Assembly: GCF_001542915.1 (NCBI RefSeq)
Contig: NZ_LNNH01000051.1
Location: 43,353-107,352 of the forward strand
From: Peribacillus simplex
GTDB lineage: Bacteria > Bacillota > Bacilli > Bacillales > DSM-1321
Length of the DNA: 64,000 nucleotides
Reading direction: 5' to 3'
The stretch's first letter is position 1; each line of letters starts with the position of its first letter. The translations under genes were made by a program, and so were the position numbers. Positions 28,004 to 36,494 of the stretch are shown in pieces. The notes beneath the pieces were generated by a model, which saw only the letters and a list, made by a program, of their open reading frames with translations, made no database searches and was not told the origin of the DNA.

Positions 28004-28028
28004 CAAGAAAACTCGCCAATTGGCGAGT
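28004..28028 (-). terminator. darB terminator
   Basis: ACTCGCCAATTGGCGAGT is a perfect 18-base palindrome followed by TTTCTTGTTT on the minus strand, 30 bases after the darB stop. Confidence 0.85.
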
Positions 28029-28057
28029 TCTGAAGGAACCATAATGCGCAGCCGAAC

Positions 28058-28495
28058 TTATTCAGGTGAACTTTGTTTGAATACCTTTTTCAAGATCGCT
28101 CTTCTTGTCAAGATTCCTTCAAATACATGTTCGTCATTTTCTACACAGACAAACGGATGATCTATTAACAATTCCACACCCTTGGTCAGTGTATCCTCAA
28201 TATGCAAGCGAGGTATGTCTATATTCATTATTTCTGAAACTTTTTTATTCTCAAGATTATCGAATTCGATTCGTTCCAGTCCCAAGATTGAATCAAGAAT
28301 GACTGGTGTGCTAATCAAGCCATGCAGCTTATACATCGGATCTAACACAGGAATGGCCGTATAACCGCTCTTTGTCAATACCAATAGTGCATGTTCTAAA
28401 TTATTGGTTACCTGCACGTGGGCCACGCGTTCAGAAGAAATCATCAAATCTTTAACGCTGGATTCCAATAAATCCCCATCATGAGTACCGATCAT
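28058..28495 (-). CDS. darB: c-di-AMP-binding CBS protein DarB (CbpB, YkuL)
   Basis: A 145-residue protein of two CBS domains. VAHVQVTNNLEHALLVLTKSGYTAIPVLDP and PFVCVENDEHVFEGILTRR closely match B. subtilis YkuL. There the apo form stimulates Rel to make (p)ppGpp and activates pyruvate carboxylase, and c-di-AMP binding blocks both. I choose the ATG at 28495 because AAGGGG lies 8 bases upstream. It neighbours ccpC and ykuJ as in B. subtilis, but an MFS gene intervenes. KtrC, also in this window, is another c-di-AMP target. Confidence 0.9.
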   Translation of the reverse strand: MIGTHDGDLLESSVKDLMISSERVAHVQVTNNLEHALLVLTKSGYTAIPVLDPMYKLHGLISTPVILDSILGLERIEFDNLENKKVSEIMNIDIPRLHIEDTLTKGVELLIDHPFVCVENDEHVFEGILTRRAILKKVFKQSSPE

Positions 28496-28582
28496 GTTAA
28501 AACCCCTTACCATATGTTTTTATATACAGCTCTCCTTTTAGTTTAACATATGTAAGCTGAAAAGGCTCATTCCCAGAGCAAT

Positions 28583-28605
28583 AAAATCCCAAACTGCGGG
28601 ATTTT
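28583..28605 (-). terminator. Terminator after the zinc-ribbon gene
   Basis: AAAATCCC and GGGATTTT form an 8-base stem with a 7-base loop; the minus strand continues ATTG. It is a modest terminator between the zinc-ribbon gene and darB. Confidence 0.55.
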
Positions 28606-28617
28606 CCCTTGAAATCC

Positions 28618-28764
28618 TTAGCCCTTACTAGTTTTGATGTTTGCCTTTTTGTAACCGCATTCAGGACATTGATAAATGACATTTTGGTTGGACTGTGCCG
28701 TCAATACATTTTCCATTTCCCGTTTCTCACCGCAAACAGGGCATAATACGATTGGACTCTTCAT
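28618..28764 (-). CDS. Small zinc-ribbon protein
   Basis: A 48-residue ORF starting MKSPIVLCPVCGEKREMENV and containing two knuckles: CPVCG (Cys8, Cys11) and CPECG (Cys33, Cys36). That is a complete four-cysteine zinc ribbon. GGAGGGATGTAA precedes the ATG at 28764. It lies between ykuJ and darB, where B. subtilis has small genes of the ykuK-ykzF group; I cannot assign orthology. A nucleic-acid or protein adaptor role is inference. Confidence 0.75.
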   Translation of the reverse strand: MKSPIVLCPVCGEKREMENVLTAQSNQNVIYQCPECGYKKANIKTSKG

Positions 28765-29095
28765 TTACATCCCTCCAATTAATAAGATGTCGTAAAAAGC
28801 ACTTCTTCATTCAAAAAGCGAAACGTGTTCGCCTCTACAATAAAACACCTTTTCTAATCGGAAGTCAGCTCTCGCCAGTTTCTTGCTTTTACTCGCGAGT
28901 TTGGGCTTTTCATCGAATTTGAGGCAGGTTCTCATAAAAATCGCACTTTTCACATGCTTTTTGTCCCTTTTCTCTCCAGCTACATATGGACAATCGGGAT
29001 TACCTCTTTGTCTTCACGCAAAATGGAATGAAGCGGTCTTTTTACAAATCAACAAAACTAAAGGCAACGCCCTTCAATTTTCGTTTTCACACAGA
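28765..29095. other. Non-coding spacer upstream of the zinc-ribbon gene
   Basis: No convincing gene. It contains ATGGAATGAAGCGG near 29020, which resembles the end of the adjacent repeat element. The rest looks like decayed sequence plus the zinc-ribbon promoter region. Confidence 0.4.
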
Positions 29096-29222
29096 GTGGA
29101 ATGAAACGGAAGGTGCGAGACTCCTGCGGGAAATGCGTGTCTACTTGAGACCCCGCAGGCTAAAAGCCCAGGAGGCTCAAGGACCGCCTCTGGATAAAGG
29201 AGTTCTGTAGTGCAATGAAACG
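29096..29222 (+). repeat. Bacillaceae-type intergenic repeat, copy 1
   Basis: About 127 bases beginning GTGGAATGAAACGGAAGGTG and ending GTAGTGCAATGAAACG. GC-rich segments CTCCTGCGGG, GAGACCCCGCAGG, GAGGCTCAAGGACCGCC can fold on themselves (CCTGCGGG with CCCGCAGG). I recognise the layout from dispersed intergenic repeats in many Bacillus-type genomes. A diverged inverted copy lies at 39806-39933. Confidence 0.75.
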
Positions 29223-29283
29223 TTCATCGTACAAACCATCAAAAATGCAATGGAGATTCTATCTTTGTTTTCGACGACCAATA

Positions 29284-29337
29284 GCAAAAAACAAAAAACC
29301 GTAGACAACCTCCATTAATCTGGAGCTTATCTACGGT
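29284..29337 (-). terminator. ykuJ terminator
   Basis: ACCGTAGA and TCTACGGT with an inner CTCCA/TGGAG stem, followed by TTTTTTGTTTTTTG on the minus strand. A second small hairpin lies between it and the ykuJ stop. Confidence 0.9.
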
Positions 29338-29380
29338 CTGAAAGCCTCTTCCAAGTGGAAGCCAGCTTTTTCATGTTTTT

Positions 29381-29620
29381 TTAAGATTGAAGAAGATCAA
29401 AGATTTCAATGGTAATCATATCGATATTATCGAATTGATATTTCGATGATTTCCCTTTATCACTGTATACTTCAAGCTCGAACATTTCTGTTTTGCTGAA
29501 ATATGTAACCTGGCACTTTTTCACACCATCTATTTCAAAAAAACGTTGAGCAGATTCAGATTCCTTCGCTTGCTCTTGAAGACTTTTCAATCTGGTAAGG
29601 ATGCCCTGTAATTGAGACAT
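29381..29620 (-). CDS. ykuJ: YkuJ family protein (DUF1797)
   Basis: A 79-residue soluble protein (MSQLQGILTRLKSLQEQAKE ... DNIDMITIEIFDLLQS). It fits YkuJ in size and sequence and lies in the ykuI-ykuJ-darB neighbourhood. The function is unknown. GAAAGGAGAGGGAG precedes the ATG. Confidence 0.88.
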   Translation of the reverse strand: MSQLQGILTRLKSLQEQAKESESAQRFFEIDGVKKCQVTYFSKTEMFELEVYSDKGKSSKYQFDNIDMITIEIFDLLQS

Positions 29621-29803
29621 ACTCCCTCTCCTTTCTGAATAAAACCTTTTCGATAGGTTTCACTATACCATACTTTTCTATCCAGTAGCCACGCTGAAAT
29701 AAATTCAGAATAATTTAAAACTTCATTCTTTACATGACACTATTAACAGCATAAAATAAGGAATGGATTTTGTACATGAAAAATTTTCTGGAGGTAGATT
29801 CGA

Positions 29804-30763
29804 TTGCAAAACATTAGTGAACTTGGTTATCGCATTTCTTTAATTGATGGTTTTGATCTGGATAGAAGAAATCGAACGGGAACATATGTAATTGCCGATA
29901 CGGATATCACGTTAGTAGAAACTTCCGCCAGTCCCTCCATCCCACACTTACTCAAGGGGCTCGCTGAACTTGACATAGCCCCCGAGGATGTTACATATAT
30001 CATTCTTACCCATATTCATTTGGACCATGCAGGCGGTGCCGGACTTTTTTTACAACATTGCCCGAATGCCAAAGTGATCGTCCACCCAAAAGGTATACGG
30101 CACTTAGAAGATCCTACACGTTTGATAGCCGGAGCTAAAGCGGTTTATGGGGAAGACTTCAATAAGCTTTTCGATCCGATCCTGCCCATTCCCCCCGAAA
30201 GGATGATAGGGAAACATGATAGGGAAACCTTACAAATCGGTGATAACTCGACGCTGACTTTTTATGACACCCCGGGCCATGCAAACCATCATATGAGCAT
30301 TTTCGATTCCATGTCAAAAGGGATGTTTTCTGGTGACACGATTGGCATCTATTACCGTGAACTCGATGAGGAGGGGGTGGAATTTCACTTACCATCCACA
30401 TCACCAAATCAATTTAACCCCGAAGCCATGCTGGCTGCAGCAGAATTGTATGAAAGCGTCGGCGTGGAGCGAATATATTTCGGCCATTACGGGGTATCGG
30501 AAAACCCTAAGGAAGTATATAGGCAACTTCAGTACTGGCTGCCTATTTTTGTCGAGACGGCAAAATCGGCATTCCGGGAGTATGCTGCCTTCGAGGAAAG
30601 GGTCGCAGCAACCAGTAAAAATATTTTCAAGGTAGTGGCAGCTCATTTGGAGGAAAAGGGGATAAGCATAAACCACCCTGTTTTCGATATCATATCCATG
30701 GACCTGAATGTCAGTTCCATGGGATTGATAGACTATCTGATGAAGCAGGAGCAGAATAAGTAG
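29804..30763 (+). CDS. Metallo-beta-lactamase-fold hydrolase
   Basis: A 319-residue MBL-fold protein. The metal motif ILTHIHLDHAGG (HxHxDH, about residue 68), the later DTPGHANHHM with its metal His, FSGDTIGIY (metal Asp) and YFGHYG (final His) are all present. A helical C-terminal extension of about 90 residues follows. It resembles glyoxalase II-like or quinoline-hydrolase-like enzymes; the substrate cannot be assigned. The start is TTG with a clear TGGAGG site 9 bases upstream. It stands alone between divergent ykuJ and the glutaredoxin-like gene. Confidence 0.85.
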   Translation: MQNISELGYRISLIDGFDLDRRNRTGTYVIADTDITLVETSASPSIPHLLKGLAELDIAPEDVTYIILTHIHLDHAGGAGLFLQHCPNAKVIVHPKGIRHLEDPTRLIAGAKAVYGEDFNKLFDPILPIPPERMIGKHDRETLQIGDNSTLTFYDTPGHANHHMSIFDSMSKGMFSGDTIGIYYRELDEEGVEFHLPSTSPNQFNPEAMLAAAELYESVGVERIYFGHYGVSENPKEVYRQLQYWLPIFVETAKSAFREYAAFEERVAATSKNIFKVVAAHLEEKGISINHPVFDIISMDLNVSSMGLIDYLMKQEQNK

Positions 30764-30854
30764 ATTGCTGAAGTTTTTTTCCTATCCAAATGGCTCGGGA
30801 TTACCTATAATGAAAGAGTGAACCTTACCTATAGCACATACATGGAGGAATGAA

Positions 30855-31088
30855 ATGAAAGACGTCACGCTTTATACCCAACCTGATTGCCCTCCCTGCA
30901 AAATCATGAAAATGTTTTTTGATGATAATAATGTCGTGTATAATGAAAAAGATATTAAAGCAGACGGACATGCACGTAAAGAATTAACGAATAAATATGG
31001 GGCTTATTCCACACCAACGGTCGTCATCGATGGGAAGGCCATCATAGGCTTTGAAATTGATGCCATAAAAAAGGAACTGAATATATAA
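30855..31088 (+). CDS. Glutaredoxin-like protein
   Basis: A 77-residue single-domain thioredoxin-fold protein. The redox CPPC motif (Cys12, Cys15) and the cis-proline loop STPTVVIDG are intact. The small size and NrdH-like pattern suggest a disulfide reductase with low-molecular-weight thiols or thioredoxin reductase; the partner is unknown. GGAGGAATGAA precedes the ATG. Confidence 0.88.
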   Translation: MKDVTLYTQPDCPPCKIMKMFFDDNNVVYNEKDIKADGHARKELTNKYGAYSTPTVVIDGKAIIGFEIDAIKKELNI

Positions 31089-31089
31089 C

Positions 31090-31124
31090 AAAAAGTCTGG
31101 AAGGGGCCACCCTCCAGACTTTTT
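31090..31124. terminator. Bidirectional terminator
   Basis: AAAAGTCTGGA and TCCAGACTTTTT form a long stem with an inner GG/CC extension. It lies between the convergent glutaredoxin-like gene and the secreted-protein gene. Confidence 0.9.
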
Positions 31125-31609
31125 CATTTCAATTTTTCATTTTCATATCTTACATCCTTTACCTTCCAAACGCCATTTTCTTTTTTCAAGGTAACGCACT
31201 CAACATGTTTTCCGCTTAATACCGGCCCGTCCTCTGTGCCCCTGAACTCCTCCTGCACATACATGAGATCACCATTGTCCCCATAAACAACTTCAGTATG
31301 TTCATCGTAGCTGAAAAATGGGATATAATAAGGCGCGAAGTCCGATCCAAATGCAGTATACCCATCATCGACTTTCACTACATTCGCTTTCACAAACTTC
31401 CTGATGAAATCATCTGTGAAATGTTTTTCGAGCTTGGTATCTATCGCTTCTTTCGTTCTTACTTCCTCGCTTATCGAGCCCTGGCTCATTGCGGCTTCCT
31501 TTACTAAGTTAAGTGCTTCCTCCCTATGTAACCCCTCTGCCGAAGCTGTGAACCCCCCGCCTAAAAAAAGAAGGATACTGGCGAGACATGCTACTACATA
31601 TTTACTCAT
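31124..31609 (-). CDS. Secreted protein of unknown function
   Basis: A 161-residue protein with an N-terminal signal peptide (hydrophobic VVACLASILLFLGGGFTASA, likely cleavage after SAEG). The mature part is about 135 residues and mixes charged and aromatic residues. It ends GVWKVKDVRYENEKLK, resembling NTF2/YhfM-like secreted domains only loosely. I choose the ATG at 31609 because GAGGGG is 9 bases upstream; the ATG at 31618 abuts it. No catalytic motif is evident. Confidence 0.7.
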   Translation of the reverse strand: MSKYVVACLASILLFLGGGFTASAEGLHREEALNLVKEAAMSQGSISEEVRTKEAIDTKLEKHFTDDFIRKFVKANVVKVDDGYTAFGSDFAPYYIPFFSYDEHTEVVYGDNGDLMYVQEEFRGTEDGPVLSGKHVECVTLKKENGVWKVKDVRYENEKLK

Positions 31610-31729
31610 TCCTATCATCCCCTCACTATAGAATAATTTGGTTCCGATTACTGCCTATGTTCTTTCAATACCCGTCCAGAACAAAGTGAAACTACAAATT
31701 GTCATGAAGACCATTTGTATCCTCAGCCA

Positions 31730-31768
31730 TAAAAAAAGAAGATTTCATATGATGAAATCTCCTTCTTA
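31730..31768 (-). terminator. Terminator of the 77-residue membrane protein gene
   Basis: AAGGAGATTTCATCATATGAAATCTTCTTTTTTTATG on the minus strand: a GATTTCAT/ATGAAATC stem extended by AAG(G)A/TCTT, then seven T. It overlaps the end of the gene at 31766. Confidence 0.85.
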
Positions 31769-31999
31769 TAACCATTGAAAGGCATAGTAGAAAATAAAAC
31801 CGGCAACCAAAAGAGTTCCAACGATAAGAGAAACGAATATCGGGTTTTTCAAATAAGGATGTTCTTTAACTGAATCATCGATTGTCGAATCATATCTGGC
31901 TTTGACCTTTTGTGCCCTGGCTACAGAATATGTATAAAACAGAAGATATAACGCCATGACTGTAACGACTATGAGTAGAATCCAGATGTACGTGCTCAA
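31766..31999 (-). CDS. Small two-helix membrane protein
   Basis: A 77-residue ORF with transmembrane helices near residues 5-25 and 54-75 joined by a charged loop (ARAQKVKARYDSTIDDSVKEH). I do not recognise the family. TTG start at 31999 with a strong GGGAGGAGT site 7 bases upstream, plus its own terminator, make expression likely. It lies just downstream of ykuI on the same strand. Confidence 0.7.
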   Translation of the reverse strand: MSTYIWILLIVVTVMALYLLFYTYSVARAQKVKARYDSTIDDSVKEHPYLKNPIFVSLIVGTLLVAGFIFYYAFQWL

Positions 32000-32071
32000 A
32001 ATATGACTCCTCCCAGCGCATCATTTTGCTTAGGTTTACACATTTCAAGCTTTTATATACATGAATCCTTT

Positions 32072-33277
32072 TTATAAAAGGGCATCATTTTCATATAGGT
32101 AACTATAAGAAAGATCGAAGAAAATGTATTCCTTATTATTAAGCGGATAGGAAAAGGTCCTTATGGTCTCCCCTGTTTCGATATCACTATATAAATCAGA
32201 CAAAATCCCCTTTTTCTCATTGCGCATCTTTACGATGTTTTCGAGGAAATAAGGCCGCCAGCTCCAATTTTTATTGAGATAACTCGGCTGGATGATCCAC
32301 TGCCCGTTTTTTTGGAGGATATTCGGCGATCGTTGATACCCCTCTTCATCACAAATGTAAAGTCGAAAACAGATGGACTCCAACTTTTTCGCGATCGTCC
32401 CGAGAAATTCTTCATGAGATCCAAATCGCTTTTGCTGCTTCAAAAAGGTTTGCATATTTTCATTAAATTGCAAGGTCTTTTGATATACTGCTTCCAGCTT
32501 CTTCGTTTCAAGTGAAATGAAGGACTGACATTCTTGATGGAATTTTTCCCGAAGTAAATCTTTATTGATGAACTCACCTTCGGGCTTGGCCAAGAAATAC
32601 CCTTGATAATATCGTCCGCCGTTCTTCCAGGCAAAGCGGAGCTGGTATTCGGACTCAATGTTCTCAAATAGTAAATTGGCACCGATCTTTCGTGCAAGCA
32701 TGCTTAGTGAAAACAGGATGACCTGATAGGCATCCCCACCTGAAATGCGAAGCTGGTCCAAATTAACTTTTAAAATATTCGGAGAAATTTGCGCAATTTG
32801 ATCCAATTTCGTATCCTGACCCAAATGATCGAAAGCTATTTTAATCCCATATGTTTTAAAGTAAGCAAGAACATGCTGTAAAGGATCAAAATTTTCCGGG
32901 CTGATCGTGTCTGATAGTTCAAGTACAATCCTGTGCATTTCCTCAGGCTGGAAATGACGATGTAAAATCTCCATGAATTCTTCGCCATGATCGAGCATGA
33001 GCAAATTCGGATCTCTGTTAATGAAGATCAGAAAATCTTCCCCATAGTCTTTTATTCTTTCCAAGGCTATTTCAAGTACGTAATTATCCACTTCCACCCT
33101 ATACTCTTTAGGCACTGAAGAATCATGAAAGAATGAACCCAGGCTTTTATATTCCGATTGTTCCTCATAACGCCCTAAAATTTCATATCCGATTACCTGA
33201 TGTTGATCTGCACTGAAAATCGGTTGAAAGAATGGTGTCACCCTGTCTAAATTTTTCAATATTTTTTCTGTATCCAA
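32072..33277 (-). CDS. ykuI: EAL-domain protein YkuI, degenerate c-di-GMP phosphodiesterase
   Basis: A 401-residue protein: EAL domain (residues 1-250) and a C-terminal YkuI_C PAS-like domain. The EAL signature is EIL (32-34, GYEILGR). Other positions are IVLELSD, LKVNLDQL, LFENIES and YYQGYFLAKP. The DDFG loop is replaced by FDHLGQD, so a metal-binding residue appears altered. B. subtilis YkuI binds c-di-GMP but showed little or no hydrolysis, so a sensor role is likely. It neighbours ykuJ as in B. subtilis, with two extra small genes between. Confidence 0.9.
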   Translation of the reverse strand: MDTEKILKNLDRVTPFFQPIFSADQHQVIGYEILGRYEEQSEYKSLGSFFHDSSVPKEYRVEVDNYVLEIALERIKDYGEDFLIFINRDPNLLMLDHGEEFMEILHRHFQPEEMHRIVLELSDTISPENFDPLQHVLAYFKTYGIKIAFDHLGQDTKLDQIAQISPNILKVNLDQLRISGGDAYQVILFSLSMLARKIGANLLFENIESEYQLRFAWKNGGRYYQGYFLAKPEGEFINKDLLREKFHQECQSFISLETKKLEAVYQKTLQFNENMQTFLKQQKRFGSHEEFLGTIAKKLESICFRLYICDEEGYQRSPNILQKNGQWIIQPSYLNKNWSWRPYFLENIVKMRNEKKGILSDLYSDIETGETIRTFSYPLNNKEYIFFDLSYSYLYENDALL

Positions 33278-33421
33278 GATGCATCTTCCCCCTAATTACG
33301 AAAACACCAATATGCAAAAATTATACCATTAGTTTCTAATATTGATAATAAATAATTTTAATTCCTTAGGCATAACTCCATTTTCCGCCAATTAATCCCC
33401 TTTGCTTATAAGCATATGGAA

Positions 33422-33452
33422 GAGGCATTGTCCCTATATAGAGCAATGCCTC
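33422..33452 (-). terminator. Hairpin after the SLC13-type transporter gene
   Basis: GAGGCATTG and CAATGCCTC form a 9-base stem around a 13-base loop, just past the transporter stop at 33461. There is no T run on the minus strand (TTCC follows), so termination efficiency is doubtful. Confidence 0.5.
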
Positions 33453-33460
33453 AAAATCCA

Positions 33461-35320
33461 TCAAAATGGGAAGATCCATGGAATGGTGATCACCATGATG
33501 ACACCGATGAACACCTGGATAGAAATCCCAATCACGATAAAATCTTTATATTTGTAATCCCCTGCTGTCATGACAAGTGCGTTGGTCGTTGCCACCCTTG
33601 GTGTGGATAATGCCAAACTCCCAGCGACAGCAAGGCAGATGAAGACAGGAATGGGGTCAATCCCCAGGTTAACGGATGATGTCAGCGCAATCGGCGTCAT
33701 GATCACGACGGCGGCCCCATAGGGGATGAATTGGCTAAGGATCAATGTCAACAGATAGAACACCGCCAGTATACCATGTGGGCCGATATTGCTGAACAGC
33801 ACTGCCAGCCAATCACTGATCATTCTCACCCCACCCGTATTATCCAATGCAGTCGTGATTCCGAACATCGCCGCAATCAATAGGATAGGCTCCCAGTTAA
33901 TCTTTTGGTAAGCATCTTCCATCGATCGGACACAGCCCGTAATGATCATCAGCAAGGCAGCGGTCAATACTGAGAGCACGGGAGGTATCGAGTCCAGCGA
34001 CAAAAGAATGACCATCAATGCCGTGATGCCCACGGAAATCCAAGCTTTGCTTTTGGAGTATATATGCGAGCCATCTTCCGAAGTACTTCCGATAACGATG
34101 ACGTCCTGCAAATCCGAGGAAATCCTCTCAATGTTTTCCCATTCGCCATGTATGAGTATGGCATCACCCGGTTTCAGACGCTCCGTACCGACATCCGCTT
34201 GAATATATTCACCATTACGATTGATGGCCAGCACATTGCATTGGTACTTCTCACGGAAATGGACATCGATCAATGTTTGATTTTCATAATCGGAATTCGG
34301 AACGATCAATATTTCCGTCAAACCAAATCTGCTGCTGAGAAAGTGCTTTTTTATTTGTTCCGTATTGAAATGTTTAAATTCCAGTTCATAGTTGAGTGCC
34401 AATCTCTCAACCGCTTCTTCTTCACCGAACACCAATATGATATCGTCAGGGTGAAGCACTTCATCCGCTCTGGCTGAAATGGTAAGCTGCCTTTGTAACA
34501 GCGGTAATTGCTTATCCTTCTGCTTCCGCTGGATTTCAATCAAAGTCAATTCATATTGAATCGGAAGCTGCAAGTCTGACAGCCTTTCACCGACAATATC
34601 CGAAGTTGCAGGTATATGCAGGTAGTGCAATCGATCATACACTTTGTACATACCGGCAAGTTCGCCTGCCGACAAACCTTTGACACTATTGTTAGCGGCA
34701 ATCGTTCTTTCCGGCAGCAGCAGGCGCCCAAGTGTCAGCATGAAGAATAAACCGGCTGCAAATGCGATTAAGCCTATCGGTGAAAAGTCAAAAAAGGATA
34801 AAGTCTCCAATCCGTTTTGCTGCAGCACGTCAGCAACGATCATATTGGAGGGTGTACCGGTAAGGGTTAATAGCCCGCCAATGCTGCTTGCATAGGCAAG
34901 AGGCAATAAATATCTTGTCGGGCTGGTTTTTTGTTGTAAAGCCATGCTCATAACGAGCGGAAGCAAAATGGAAACAATGCCCGCCCCACTTAAAAATGCA
35001 CTCAATATCCCAGCCGTCAGCATGACGATAAGCAGCGATTTCCACTCACTTCCCCCGCATAAACCTAATAGTTTGTTTCCTGCCTTCTCCACGATACCTG
35101 TATTCAAGAGGCCAGCACCGACGATGAATAACCCAGCCAGCATGATCACCACTTGATTGGCAAAACCAGCGACAAGCTCATCCAATGTAAGTATCCCGAG
35201 GAGACCGAGTATGGAAAGTGCACTTAGCGCAATTAAGTCTGCGCGAAATTTTGCTTGTATAAAAAGCGCAATTGCGCATAGAAGTATAATCAGTGTTATA
35301 AACAATGGTTCGGTCATCAT
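33461..35320 (-). CDS. SLC13-type anion/sodium symporter with two TrkA-C domains
   Basis: A 619-residue membrane protein. The N-terminal half has about six membrane segments with GILSAFLSGAGIVSILLPLV and the LTGTPSNMIVADVL substrate loop. In the middle are two RCK_C/TrkA-C domains (about 215-385; ELTLIEIQRKQKDKQLPLL and LIHGEWENIERI). The C-terminal half repeats the fold (SQFIPYGAAVVIMTPIALTSSV, STPRVATTNALV). This layout is typical of bacterial SLC13 sulfate- or dicarboxylate-type transporters; the substrate is unknown. Two adjacent ATG codons follow GGAGGTAAC; the second (35317) is better spaced. Confidence 0.87.
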   Translation of the reverse strand: MMTEPLFITLIILLCAIALFIQAKFRADLIALSALSILGLLGILTLDELVAGFANQVVIMLAGLFIVGAGLLNTGIVEKAGNKLLGLCGGSEWKSLLIVMLTAGILSAFLSGAGIVSILLPLVMSMALQQKTSPTRYLLPLAYASSIGGLLTLTGTPSNMIVADVLQQNGLETLSFFDFSPIGLIAFAAGLFFMLTLGRLLLPERTIAANNSVKGLSAGELAGMYKVYDRLHYLHIPATSDIVGERLSDLQLPIQYELTLIEIQRKQKDKQLPLLQRQLTISARADEVLHPDDIILVFGEEEAVERLALNYELEFKHFNTEQIKKHFLSSRFGLTEILIVPNSDYENQTLIDVHFREKYQCNVLAINRNGEYIQADVGTERLKPGDAILIHGEWENIERISSDLQDVIVIGSTSEDGSHIYSKSKAWISVGITALMVILLSLDSIPPVLSVLTAALLMIITGCVRSMEDAYQKINWEPILLIAAMFGITTALDNTGGVRMISDWLAVLFSNIGPHGILAVFYLLTLILSQFIPYGAAVVIMTPIALTSSVNLGIDPIPVFICLAVAGSLALSTPRVATTNALVMTAGDYKYKDFIVIGISIQVFIGVIMVITIPWIFPF

Positions 35321-35461
35321 GTTACCTCCGTATAGATGTTCAATTTCAAACCGTATAGGGTTCCATTTTTCATATGCGTAAAGAAGATATTTTCTTCATA
35401 TTTTGTATATTGTTTGTTAGTATGAGGAAGTAACATTTTTAAATCAGATAGGTTGATTAAT

Positions 35462-36328
35462 TTGAATAAACCCATATCCAGAAGAACTTTTTTAAAGAAA
35501 AGCTTTGGTACTTTGGCTGCCTTGACCGGTTTAGGCATAGGCGGAAACTATTATGCCCATAATCTGGAGCCAAAATGGTTAGAAACCAAGTACAAGGTCA
35601 TCAGCCACCCTCTTATCCCCAAAGGATTCAATGGCATGAAAATGATTCAATTCAGTGATACGCATTTAGGCTTTCAATTTCAGCTAAGGGATCTACAAGC
35701 GGTTGTCAATAAGATCAATCAACTGAATCCTGATGTCATTTTATTTACCGGCGATTTAATGGACCAGCCTAATAAATACGGTTCCCAGCAGGAAATACCC
35801 ACTGTCTTGAATCAGCTCAAAGCACCATTTGGAAAATTCTGCATTTACGGTAACCATGACCATGGCGGATACGGCTCAACGATTTACAGCAATATCATGA
35901 AGGAATCTCATTTTACCATGCTGCAAAACACCTCAACCAAACTTTCCTTATTGACGGGTGAAGAAATATTCATTTCTGGCGTTGATGATGCCATGCTGGG
36001 GAAACCGGATTTTGAAAAGGCCCTTGCCGGCATCCCAGACGAAGTATTCACCATCATGCTCGCGCATGCCCCTGATCTGGCCGATATATCAAGGACTTAT
36101 AATATCCAGTATCAAATAAGCGGTCACAGTCACGGAGGTCAAGTCCAGATTCCATTTGCCGGTGCCCTTGTCACTCCTCCGTATGCTGAAAAGTATCGCG
36201 AAGGCACATATGAACTTGATTCACTGACGTTACATGTCAATCGGGGGCTTGGCACTACCCGGCTTCCATATCGTTTTCTCTCACGCCCTGAGCTGACCGT
36301 ATACGAATTCAAGGTCGGAAAGGAATAG
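35462..36328 (+). CDS. ykuE: Tat-exported metallophosphoesterase YkuE
   Basis: About 288 residues. N-terminal ISRRTFLKKSFGTLAALTGLG is a twin-arginine signal (SRRTFLK). The calcineurin-like metal motifs follow: FSDTHLG, FTGDLMD, YGNHDHGG, LAHAPD and SGHSHGGQ. B. subtilis YkuE is a Tat substrate of the cell wall with metal-dependent phosphodiesterase activity. Start choice is uncertain: TTG at 35462 has AGG 9 bases upstream, while TTG at 35453 has none. It is divergent from the SLC13-type gene. Confidence 0.9.
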   Translation: MNKPISRRTFLKKSFGTLAALTGLGIGGNYYAHNLEPKWLETKYKVISHPLIPKGFNGMKMIQFSDTHLGFQFQLRDLQAVVNKINQLNPDVILFTGDLMDQPNKYGSQQEIPTVLNQLKAPFGKFCIYGNHDHGGYGSTIYSNIMKESHFTMLQNTSTKLSLLTGEEIFISGVDDAMLGKPDFEKALAGIPDEVFTIMLAHAPDLADISRTYNIQYQISGHSHGGQVQIPFAGALVTPPYAEKYREGTYELDSLTLHVNRGLGTTRLPYRFLSRPELTVYEFKVGKE

Positions 36329-36494
36329 AAAAGAACACAGGGGAAAGCCGCCAGACTTATTAACAAAACCTGTGCGACGAGAATGACTTGCTGTTGCCTA
36401 TCATTTGTAATGAATTCTTATGAATTATAGCATTAGAAGGATAAATGAGAAACTTAGATTTTTTTACCAGCCACATCGGCCAATTTCATGAAGG

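Noticed and set aside
28497..28682. 61-codon minus-strand ORF upstream of darB
   Set aside because: It overlaps the better-supported zinc-ribbon gene out of frame and contains the terminator and darB leader.
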